From Desulfobacteraceae bacterium (GTDB lineage Bacteria; Desulfobacterota; Desulfobacteria; Desulfobacterales; ETH-SRB1): 12,536 nt of DNA. Position numbers and translations under genes: made by a program. Positions 1 through 5,852 of this stretch are shown here, in pieces (position 1 is the first letter of the stretch; each line of letters begins with the position of its first letter). A model generated the notes under the pieces. The model did not search any database and was not told the DNA's origin. It worked only from the letters and a program-made list of their open reading frames with translations. The DNA lies in NCBI GenBank assembly GCA_030638305.1, contig DAOWEW010000087.1, forward strand, positions 1 to 12,536. The letters are read 5' to 3'.

Positions 1-174
1 CATAACAAGATTTTTGAAAGTGATCGGTTCAGGATCATTGATGATCAAGGAATCCTGACAGATAACTCCGGCAATAAAACCTGGGATGCAAAGGTTGAAC
101 TTTTATCACCATGCCCATACTGCGGGAAGCAACATATTTTTGATGTGAATGAACTTGTATGCCCGTTTACTTAG
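1..174 (+). CDS. C-terminal fragment of an unrecognised zinc-ribbon-like protein
   Basis: Frame 1 is open from the left edge to a TAG at 172-174 and gives 57 residues; the start lies outside the window. Near the end there is a CPYCGK motif, then a further cysteine in ELVCPFT just before the stop. This resembles the metal-binding knuckle of a small zinc ribbon, though only one CxxC pair is visible. I do not recognise the family and assign no function. The stop codon lies in the left arm of the inverted repeat at 170-266. If that element is removed together with one copy of its flanking TA, the codon becomes TAA at the same place, so the visible C-terminus is probably native and not truncated. 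Confidence 0.55.
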   Translation, partial: HNKIFESDRFRIIDDQGILTDNSGNKTWDAKVELLSPCPYCGKQHIFDVNELVCPFT

Positions 175-266
175 AGCCTATTTCAGTAGGCCATGTATAC
201 ATGGCTCGTTCCCTTCCAACTGGCCTTTTGGGTCGCGCTCAGTCGCCTACTGAAATAGGCTCTAAG
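170..266. repeat. MITE-like inverted repeat flanked by TA
   Basis: Positions 170-191 and 245-266 are perfect 22-bp reverse complements (left arm starts CTTAGAGCCTA). The loop is 53 nt, and a second palindrome, GCCATGTATACATGGC, lies at 190-205. Taking the element as 174-262, starting GAGCC and ending GGCTC, it is bounded by TA on both sides (172-173 and 263-264). That is the footprint expected of a non-autonomous element moved by an IS630/Tc1-mariner transposase. It contains no gene. No T-run follows either arm, so it does not look like an intrinsic terminator, although its RNA would fold into a long hairpin. The mobile origin is inferred; the inverted repeat is seen directly. Confidence 0.7.
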
Positions 267-601
267 GACGAAAACTGCTAATTTCCCCGATTTCTGCGTC
301 AGGTACAAATTTTAATCCTTAAAATACTTCATGTATTCCTGCGGTTACAATCTGTGGAATCATATCACATAGTTGAATCAGCAGGCACGATCAATAAATG
401 TCGATTCGATCCTCGCAGCAAACGTCTTCGCAAATATAAATCCATCAGAATATAAAACTTGCACAAATCATTTAGCCGAATTATAGAGTTCTGTCATGCT
501 CCATCTTTCCAGCTCAGGCCAACGACAGGTTGCAGATAATCAGCATAAAATGTAATTTCTTGGTACAAATGGTGCGAATCTGTCAATGAAAAGGAGATAA
601 A
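267..601. other. Gene-free stretch upstream of the diguanylate cyclase
   Basis: About 335 bp without a credible reading frame on either strand. It contains an imperfect hairpin at 313-347 (TAATC pairing with GGTTA outside, AATAC with GTATT inside around a TTCAT loop). The 280-350 segment reads like a fragment of the dispersed intergenic repeats I associate with Desulfobacterales genomes, but that is recollection and could not be checked. The right end carries a possible promoter and the ribosome binding site of the next gene. No tRNA, riboswitch or small RNA is recognisable. Confidence 0.4.
522..551 (+). promoter_or_regulatory. Possible sigma-70 promoter of the GGDEF gene
   Basis: ACGACA (522-527, sharing GACA with the -35 consensus) and TAAAAT (546-551, five of six -10 bases) are separated by 18 nt. 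A start near 558 would leave a leader of about 45 nt. The match is modest and other pairings are possible nearby. Confidence 0.25.
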
Positions 602-1720
602 ATGGGATACTTTTCGAAAAACAAGAACAAAGAACCCGTTAATATGGAACGATTTATTGAAGAAATCCAAAATAATGCGAAAAAGAAGGTCTTCTATTTA
701 AACGCTATCCGTGCATTACTGGTATTCATTAAGGACTTTTCCATGGATCAAAAAGAAATTGATTCCGATAGATTTGCAAAGCAGATTGATGACTTGTCTG
801 AAACATTCGCTGAAGAAGAAGATACAAAGGCCGTTGAATCTATTTTTGAAAGGCACAAGAAGATTATTCCCACTTTCATCAAAAGGCAAAAAACTTATTT
901 GAACGACAGGGAAAAGGAAATATGGGACATAATTGATCTTCAGAGAATAGCGATTGCAGCTCTGGATTCGAAAAATCTGGATTACAATCGCAAAGTGTAT
1001 GAGCAGAGCGAACAAATCGAAGCGATAACGATGCTCAATGATATCAAAAGCATAAAGAATAAACTAAAAAAGGAAGTCAAAGCGATTCAGGAAACAGTGC
1101 GAAAAAAACAGGAACAGGACAAACAACAGATGGACGCGCTATCCAAAGAGATAAGCATCCTCAATTTAGAATTGAAGAAGGTCAAAACTGAAGGAATGAC
1201 TGACGACCTCACAAAGGCGTATAACAGGGGGGCATTCGATAGCTATATACGCAAAATAGTGGACAAAAACACGCTCAAACGCTCCCCCTTTTCGTTGCTC
1301 ATCCTTGATATTGATGATTTTAAGAAAATAAACGATGCGTACGGACACCAGATCGGTGACCGGGTTCTCGTGACCTTAGTTAAAAAATGCAACAAATTAA
1401 TCAGAGAAAAAGACTTTTTGGCGCGTTATGGCGGCGAAGAATTCGTCATAATACTGCCGGCGGCATCACTGAAAAATGCTGTAAAAAAGGCACAACATCT
1501 CCAAGAAGCCATTGCCGGAACCCGCTACATACCTGGCAATGAAAGTAAAGGCGAAGGCATCTCCATTACGGTAAGTATTGGTGTAAGTTCATTTAGAAAA
1601 ATGGATTCCGTTTGCACTATCATTGACCGAGCCGACAGGGCCCTTTACCAGGCCAAGAGAACCGGAAAAAATCGGGTTGTCAGCGAAGCAACCGTGGAAG
1701 GCGATCAATCCGGCGCTTAA
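602..1720 (+). CDS. Diguanylate cyclase (GGDEF domain), cytoplasmic
   Basis: The product (372 aa) should condense two GTP into the second messenger cyclic di-GMP. The GGDEF domain spans about residues 197-361: DDLTKAYNR at 201-209, the metal and substrate segment DIDDFKKIND at 236-245, and the active-site loop GGEEF at 277-281. An RxxD inhibitory site (Arg268 to Asp271) lies the standard five residues before GGEEF, so product feedback inhibition is expected. The first 195 residues are helical and charged, with a probable coiled coil at 130-195 that would promote the dimer needed for catalysis. There is no membrane segment, PAS, GAF or receiver domain, so the input signal is unknown. The start is supported by AAGGAG five nt upstream. 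Its stop overlaps that of the convergent gene. The catalytic assignment is secure; the N-terminal role is not. Confidence 0.92.
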   Translation: MGYFSKNKNKEPVNMERFIEEIQNNAKKKVFYLNAIRALLVFIKDFSMDQKEIDSDRFAKQIDDLSETFAEEEDTKAVESIFERHKKIIPTFIKRQKTYLNDREKEIWDIIDLQRIAIAALDSKNLDYNRKVYEQSEQIEAITMLNDIKSIKNKLKKEVKAIQETVRKKQEQDKQQMDALSKEISILNLELKKVKTEGMTDDLTKAYNRGAFDSYIRKIVDKNTLKRSPFSLLILDIDDFKKINDAYGHQIGDRVLVTLVKKCNKLIREKDFLARYGGEEFVIILPAASLKNAVKKAQHLQEAIAGTRYIPGNESKGEGISITVSIGVSSFRKMDSVCTIIDRADRALYQAKRTGKNRVVSEATVEGDQSGA

Positions 1721-3264
1721 ACTTTTTTCCATTCAAAAAAGCTGATATTTCTGTTTTTTTTGCTGAAGGTTATCCCTATAAGGTAAACTGAAGTTTGCCT
1801 GTCTGTATATTTTTCACTGTAGCCCCTTTCTTTTATCTGTTTAAGAGGCAAGCCTCTATCCTTGGAAACTTCATCAGAAACCTTGAATTCAATGATATAA
1901 ACCTTGTCATTGAGTTTTAGAGTTAAATCAATCCTGCCCTTGTTTGTTACATCCTCTGCAATAAGTTCTATGCCAAGAGCTGCAAAATAACTGTAAATAA
2001 CCGAAGCATAATATCCCTCGTATTCATATATTCTGTTTCTCGAAAAATTATTGTATGGAATGGAGGCAAATAAACGTTTTAAAGATTCATGCAGTTGTTC
2101 AGGATCACCTGCTTCAAGGGCATAATAGAGTGCGTCCTGATGTTTTGATTTCCCAATTGGATCCAAGGTCAAATAATCAAGGATATAATCGTTCAGGGAA
2201 TACTGCACCTCAATATTGGGATATTTAAGTTCATACTTTAACCTTGGGCCAACTCGCTTTTGTCTTTTGATGGTCAGATATCCGGTTTGAAAAAGAAGAG
2301 TTTCAAGCTCAATAAAATCAACATCAAAACTTCCAAGAAGACTCTCTGTTACCTCTACTTTTTCAAGATCAGGTATGAAATAATTATTTTCCTTAAAAAG
2401 TTTTATTAAAAAAGAAGGACTGCCTGTTTCAAACCAGTAGTTCCTGAATTCTCTGCCTTTGGAGAAAAAAAGAAGAATATCAAAGGGGTTATATACAGAT
2501 TCACCAAGCCAGTTGTAACCATTGTACCAATTTTTTATTTCATTTAAATCAGCATGTTCCAGCCTGTCTTTAAATTCTCTTTCAAGATCATCTTGAGTAT
2601 AGCCGCAGATAATTGAATAGTTTTCATCCAGAGTAATATCCTCAAGATTGTTAAGTCCACTGAAAAGACTGACCTTTGAGAATTTTGAAACCCCTGTGAT
2701 AAATACAAATTTAATAAATGCATCGGAATCCTTGATCACAGAATAAAAATTTTTTAAATTATCTCTCATTAAAGCAGCGGTATCGGGATCAGTTATATTA
2801 TCAAGTATTGGCTTGTCATATTCATCTACCAAAATCACAATTTTCCGATTAAATTTTTGATACAGCTTTTCTATTATTTCTCTAAAGTTTTCTTTATAAC
2901 TTATATCAGACAATTCAAGGTTGAATTTGTTTTTCAACCTCAAAATCATGCCTTCAAAGGTTTCATCAAGCTCTTTTTGATTTCGAAGCACGCCTGCACC
3001 AAAACTTATCTTCAGTACAGGATAGTTCTCTTCCCAGTTCCAGTTGTTTTGAAGAAACAGACCGTTAAACAACTCCTTTCTTCCTTCAAAAGCAGACTTT
3101 AACGTGTCAAGAAAAAGGCTTTTTCCAAATCTTCGGGGACGAGATAGAAAATAGTATCTCCCATTATCTACAAGTCTCTTTACAAAAAGAGTTTTATCAA
3201 TATAAAGGTATCCCTCTTCAATGATATCTTTAAATGTTGATATTCCTATCGGCAGCTTTTTCAT
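1717..3264 (-). CDS. AAA-ATPase-like protein with C-terminal PD-(D/E)XK nuclease domain
   Basis: A full-length (515 aa) member of the AAA-ATPase_like plus PDDEXK_9 (formerly DUF1703) group. The N-terminal ATPase-like part opens with PIGISTFKDI and YIDKT. It has a degenerate P-loop SRPRRFGKS at 41-49, a Walker B-like ILVDEYD at 144-150, and FVFITGVSKFS at 187-197. The C-terminal nuclease fold has the expected acidic and lysine positions: Asp446 in GRIDL and the E-F-K of 459-461. The family is often present in many copies in Bacteroidota and Desulfobacterota genomes. Its job is unproven; a mobile-element or defence role is only a guess. A weak AGGAT lies before the ATG. It shares a TTAA with the stop of the GGDEF gene, so the two cannot have separate terminators between them. 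No frameshift is visible, so it looks functional. Confidence 0.88.
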   Translation of the reverse strand: MKKLPIGISTFKDIIEEGYLYIDKTLFVKRLVDNGRYYFLSRPRRFGKSLFLDTLKSAFEGRKELFNGLFLQNNWNWEENYPVLKISFGAGVLRNQKELDETFEGMILRLKNKFNLELSDISYKENFREIIEKLYQKFNRKIVILVDEYDKPILDNITDPDTAALMRDNLKNFYSVIKDSDAFIKFVFITGVSKFSKVSLFSGLNNLEDITLDENYSIICGYTQDDLEREFKDRLEHADLNEIKNWYNGYNWLGESVYNPFDILLFFSKGREFRNYWFETGSPSFLIKLFKENNYFIPDLEKVEVTESLLGSFDVDFIELETLLFQTGYLTIKRQKRVGPRLKYELKYPNIEVQYSLNDYILDYLTLDPIGKSKHQDALYYALEAGDPEQLHESLKRLFASIPYNNFSRNRIYEYEGYYASVIYSYFAALGIELIAEDVTNKGRIDLTLKLNDKVYIIEFKVSDEVSKDRGLPLKQIKERGYSEKYTDRQTSVYLIGITFSKKNRNISFFEWKKV

Positions 3265-3303
3265 GTTACTATCCTAATCTTTTTTAAACCAACTGGTGAT
3301 CTG

Positions 3304-3328
3304 CTTCTCCAATAAATATTCGGAGAAG
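3304..3328. other. Hairpin between crcB and the AAA-ATPase gene
   Basis: CTTCTCC (3304-3310) pairs perfectly with GGAGAAG (3322-3328) around an 11-nt AT-rich loop. It lies 30 bp past the crcB stop. Neither strand has a T-run immediately after the stem, so a classical intrinsic terminator is not supported. It may be an mRNA 3'-end structure for the ferritin-crcB transcript or part of the AAA-ATPase leader. Confidence 0.35.
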
Positions 3329-3357
3329 TTGGCCTTCAGGTGGAAGTTTCATTTATC

Positions 3358-3741
3358 TCATCTCCATATTGTAATTATCGTAAATCGACCGAGCAACACA
3401 GATGATAGCCCTAAAATTATATGAGTCCCTATGTTTATCAAAACCAGGAAAAACCTTTGGTCTTGCAATAAATTCATTGTCTCATAGCTAAATGTAGAAT
3501 ATGTAGTAAAAGAACCTAAAAGTCCAACCATAAGCAATAAACGCATCTCTGCTGTCATGCCTGCCTGAGATTCAATAAGATGAGAAATTATACCAATCAT
3601 AAAACAGCCTGTAATATTCACTGCAAGGGTTCCATGCGGGAAAGCAACACTTTGTGTCAGGTTCTGAACATAACCACTAATCAAATATCTTAGAGCTGCT
3701 CCAATAAAACCACCGGCACCTACCAGAATTATTTTGTGCAT
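3358..3741 (-). CDS. crcB: Fluoride ion channel CrcB/Fluc
   Basis: A 127-aa, four-helix inner-membrane protein. Fluc proteins work as antiparallel dimers that let fluoride leave the cytoplasm and so relieve its toxicity. Family motifs are clear: GAGGFIGAALRY near the N-terminus, HGTLAVNITGCFMIG at 36-50 including the conserved Asn of the pore, and GLLGSFTTYSTFS around 93-105 with the Phe and Thr/Ser track residues. Length is normal. The ATG lies 13 bp inside the end of the upstream ferritin-like gene, so the two are probably co-transcribed and translationally coupled. No fluoride riboswitch is seen before either gene. Nothing in the sequence is degraded. Confidence 0.93.
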   Translation of the reverse strand: MHKIILVGAGGFIGAALRYLISGYVQNLTQSVAFPHGTLAVNITGCFMIGIISHLIESQAGMTAEMRLLLMVGLLGSFTTYSTFSYETMNLLQDQRFFLVLINIGTHIILGLSSVLLGRFTIITIWR

Positions 3742-4271
3742 ATTTTACTTCTCTGTCTCATTTTTGGGTTCACTATAGCACCCAGTTCTTTGCCGAGAAG
3801 TCTTATGTGCGACATTTCTTCTTTGATAATTTCAGCTATCTTTTTCTTGCCTAAATTTTCAGGCACTAAATCTTTCATGCCCAGATAAAAAACAATCGAA
3901 TCTTTCTCAGCTCCAATGGCATAATCTAAAATTATCTTTATAAAATCCTTTTCAGGCTGATTCTTATGAGACAAGATATCAGCAATATCTTTTTCAAAAA
4001 AGACACGATTGTCTGCAAGTGTCCGGAGATAAAGAGCTGATTCACCTTCAGGATCAAAAATTGTTTTTTCTTTTTCCTTATCCGTCAGGTTAGCTCTTAA
4101 AGAAATAAAAGTCTTTTCGTGTTCAGCTTCCATTGCAGACAGACTAAGAAAGAATTTCCTGGCAGAAGCGTTATTTATGCTTTTTGCAACCAGTTCGTAA
4201 AATTTTATACCATTTCTTTCTATCTGCTCTGCAATCTCAAATATTTCGTCTGCATTAAAATCATAACTCAT
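3729..4271 (-). CDS. Ferritin-like di-iron protein, rubrerythrin type without rubredoxin domain
   Basis: A 180-aa four-helix-bundle protein of the ferritin-like/rubrerythrin group. Carboxylate and histidine ligands for a di-iron centre can be placed in all four helices: Glu18 in EQIERNG, Glu48 and His51 in MEAEH, Glu122 in GAEKDS, and Glu152 and His155 in EEMSH. There is no CxxC pair, so the rubredoxin module of classical rubrerythrin is absent and electrons would have to come from a partner. In anaerobes such proteins commonly reduce peroxide or handle iron; which applies here is not decided by the sequence. The chosen ATG has AAAGG about 11 nt upstream. The gene overlaps crcB by 13 bp and is divergent from the small membrane protein at 4377. 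Confidence 0.85.
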   Translation of the reverse strand: MSYDFNADEIFEIAEQIERNGIKFYELVAKSINNASARKFFLSLSAMEAEHEKTFISLRANLTDKEKEKTIFDPEGESALYLRTLADNRVFFEKDIADILSHKNQPEKDFIKIILDYAIGAEKDSIVFYLGMKDLVPENLGKKKIAEIIKEEMSHIRLLGKELGAIVNPKMRQRSKICTK

Positions 4272-4299
4272 TTTTGATTATACCTTTCATAAAAAATTG

Positions 4300-4328
4300 T
4301 TTACAGTTGTCTTTTAATGACTTATTCT
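4300..4328 (+). promoter_or_regulatory. Putative sigma-70 promoter of the small selenoprotein candidate
   Basis: TTTACA (4300-4305, five of six -35 bases) and TATTCT (4323-4328, four of six -10 bases) are spaced by 17 nt. Transcription would start near 4335 and give a leader of about 40 nt that includes GGGGAG at 4364-4369. It supports the small reading frame downstream being a real, separately expressed gene. Confidence 0.4.
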
Positions 4329-4376
4329 ATGATTTTGGAGTAAGTTTATAAAAAATATTAACAGGGGAGTAACATT

Positions 4377-4538
4377 ATGCAATCGTTAGTGATTTTTCTG
4401 ATAATTATTGGAATATGGTTTCTGTTGCAGGCTTATATTCTGCCCAAATTGGGCATTTCGACCTGACTGCGAAATTCTTGTCAGGTGACAAGCAACAAAA
4501 ACAATAAGAGACACCTTGAAACAAAAGAAAAACATTAG
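4377..4538 (+). CDS. Candidate 53-aa membrane-anchored selenoprotein (in-frame TGA = Sec30)
   Basis: An ATG with GGGGAG seven nt upstream opens a frame of 29 codons ending at TGA (4464-4466). The peptide is a short N-terminus, one hydrophobic helix (about residues 4-22, LVIFLIIIGIWFLLQAYIL) and PKLGIST. If TGA is read as selenocysteine, the frame continues U-LRNSC-QVTSNKN and a polar Lys/Asn-rich tail to TAG at 4536-4538. That puts Sec30 and Cys35 just outside the membrane helix as a possible redox pair. The extended end meets the stop of the convergent Fe-S gene (4535) with a 4-bp overlap, typical of real compact gene ends. A hairpin with SECIS features follows the TGA. I recognise no named family. 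If TGA is a true stop, the gene is a 29-aa single-helix peptide ending at 4466. Confidence 0.5.
4464..4492 (+). promoter_or_regulatory. Putative bacterial SECIS element
   Basis: After TGA (4464-4466) come 10 nt, then a perfect 6-bp stem, CTTGTC (4477-4482) with GACAAG (4487-4492), closing a four-base loop AGGT (4483-4486). The loop starts 17 nt after the TGA. In bacterial SECIS elements the apical loop lies at about this distance and carries exposed G residues; the E. coli fdhF element has AGGTCT in its apical loop at nearly the same spacing. No T-run follows on either strand, so a terminator is a poor explanation. The structure is seen in the sequence; SelB binding is inferred. Confidence 0.5.
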
Positions 4539-5842
4539 GGGATATTGTTTTTCAAAGACTCAGCATATATTATTATCGGATGTTTGATAACAATTGAATC
4601 TTCTGATTTTGAAAGCATATCGGCAATCTGAATCATGCAGGCAGGGCACCCTGTGGCTACTACAGAACAACCTGTCGATTTAATATTATCAAGTTTACGT
4701 TTTCCAATCCTATCCGAAAGATCATAATACTGCAAATTAAAGCTTCCCCCCAATCCACAACACCGGTCGGATTCGGGCATTTCTCTGAGAAGATACCTTG
4801 AATTCGCTTTAATGAGCGCTCTTGGTTCGGTTGCTACTCCCAATGATTTTGATAGATGACACGGATCATGATAGGTTACAATCAGGTTTTTGTTTCTATG
4901 ATAGTTTGCTTTTTTAAGCCCAACTTTTGATACTAAAAACTGATTAATATCAAGTGTTTTTTCAGATAGTGCTTTAACTTTGGATCTGATTTCAGCGGGC
5001 TGATTTTTTATCATCATGGGCCATATTTTTTTGATCATGAAAGTACAAGTGGCACATGCAGTAACAAGATAGTCAAACTCAACGATATCAAGCAGTTCCA
5101 GGTTATGGCGTACCAACTGGCCGAACGTAACTGTGTCTCCTGATGAAATAGCCGGAGCACCGCAACATCCCTGCCCATACGGTATAAATATACCAACTTC
5201 GTGATAATTCAGTACCTCAATAACTGCTTCTGCGATTTGGGGAAAAATCTTGTCAATCAGGCAACCTGTAAAAAAAGCAACCTTTAAACCGGATTTTCCG
5301 GGATATGAATTTAGATCAGGAACTATGCGGTGAAACGGTACAGGTGCAAGAGATTTAAAATGCCGGTCATGTATTAAAGGTGACACAAAGCGCGCACATG
5401 AAGTTCCCAAAAGTTCATTGGCCGGTCTTGTAAACAGCTTCTGAATCTTCAACAACAATTCCAGCAACATACCAAAAGTATAAGGATTGGACAGCATAAT
5501 CCTTAAAATTATTTTCTTTGCCGGAGAAAGACCAATGAATTGTGTAAGGATTGCACGAGCTTTAATAAAAATTTCCAGTACTTCTACGCCACTGGGACAG
5601 TTAGCCGCACATGACCCACAAAGAAGACAGCGGCTGAGACGTTCATAAACCCCCTTGGGATTCTTAAACATTTCCTCGGCAAGACCTTCAAGCATGGCCA
5701 GTTTTCCACGGGCGACATCAGCTTCAACACCGGTTTGTTCAAAAAGAGGACATACGGCCTGACACATCCCGCATCGAGTGCAGGTCTTTATCTGATGTTC
5801 CAGTTTCCCCATCAGAAGAGCAAGCTCTTTCATGCCGGACAT
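4535..5842 (-). CDS. GlcF/HdrD-like iron-sulfur protein (two 4Fe-4S ferredoxin motifs plus two CCG domains)
   Basis: A 435-aa cytoplasmic electron-transfer protein like the iron-sulfur subunit of glycolate or lactate oxidoreductases (GlcF) and heterodisulfide-reductase-like proteins. Two CxxCxxCxxxCP motifs bind [4Fe-4S] clusters (Cys21/24/27/31 and Cys72/75/78/82). Two cysteine-rich CCG-type domains follow: Cys194, CCG at 226-228 and Cys263/266, then Cys328, CCG at 361-363 and Cys399/402. It is full length. No FAD-linked oxidase (GlcD/LldD type) is adjacent, so its partner and substrate are unknown and the gene symbol is left open. Its start lies 10 bp after cysS, and AAGGG overlaps the cysS stop (TAAGGG), so it is probably translated as the last gene of the minus-strand operon. 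Confidence 0.88.
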   Translation of the reverse strand: MSGMKELALLMGKLEHQIKTCTRCGMCQAVCPLFEQTGVEADVARGKLAMLEGLAEEMFKNPKGVYERLSRCLLCGSCAANCPSGVEVLEIFIKARAILTQFIGLSPAKKIILRIMLSNPYTFGMLLELLLKIQKLFTRPANELLGTSCARFVSPLIHDRHFKSLAPVPFHRIVPDLNSYPGKSGLKVAFFTGCLIDKIFPQIAEAVIEVLNYHEVGIFIPYGQGCCGAPAISSGDTVTFGQLVRHNLELLDIVEFDYLVTACATCTFMIKKIWPMMIKNQPAEIRSKVKALSEKTLDINQFLVSKVGLKKANYHRNKNLIVTYHDPCHLSKSLGVATEPRALIKANSRYLLREMPESDRCCGLGGSFNLQYYDLSDRIGKRKLDNIKSTGCSVVATGCPACMIQIADMLSKSEDSIVIKHPIIIYAESLKNNIP

Positions 5843-5852
5843 TTATATACCC

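Noticed and set aside
716..1015. 99-codon minus-strand frame opposite the N-terminal part of the GGDEF gene
   Set aside because: The plus-strand gene has a clear start and domain structure; the antisense frame has no ribosome binding site or recognisable motif.
3304..3328. Intrinsic terminator after crcB
   Set aside because: The stem is good but neither strand has an adjacent T-tract; it is listed only as a hairpin.
3742..3790. Fluoride riboswitch upstream of crcB
   Set aside because: The upstream sequence is the coding end of the ferritin-like gene, and no pseudoknot-type conserved motif is visible there or before that gene.
4477..4492. The 6-bp hairpin as an intrinsic terminator of the GlcF-like gene
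   Set aside because: No run of T follows the stem on either strand, the loop and spacing fit a SECIS after the in-frame TGA, and the hairpin lies over 40 bp past the minus-strand stop.
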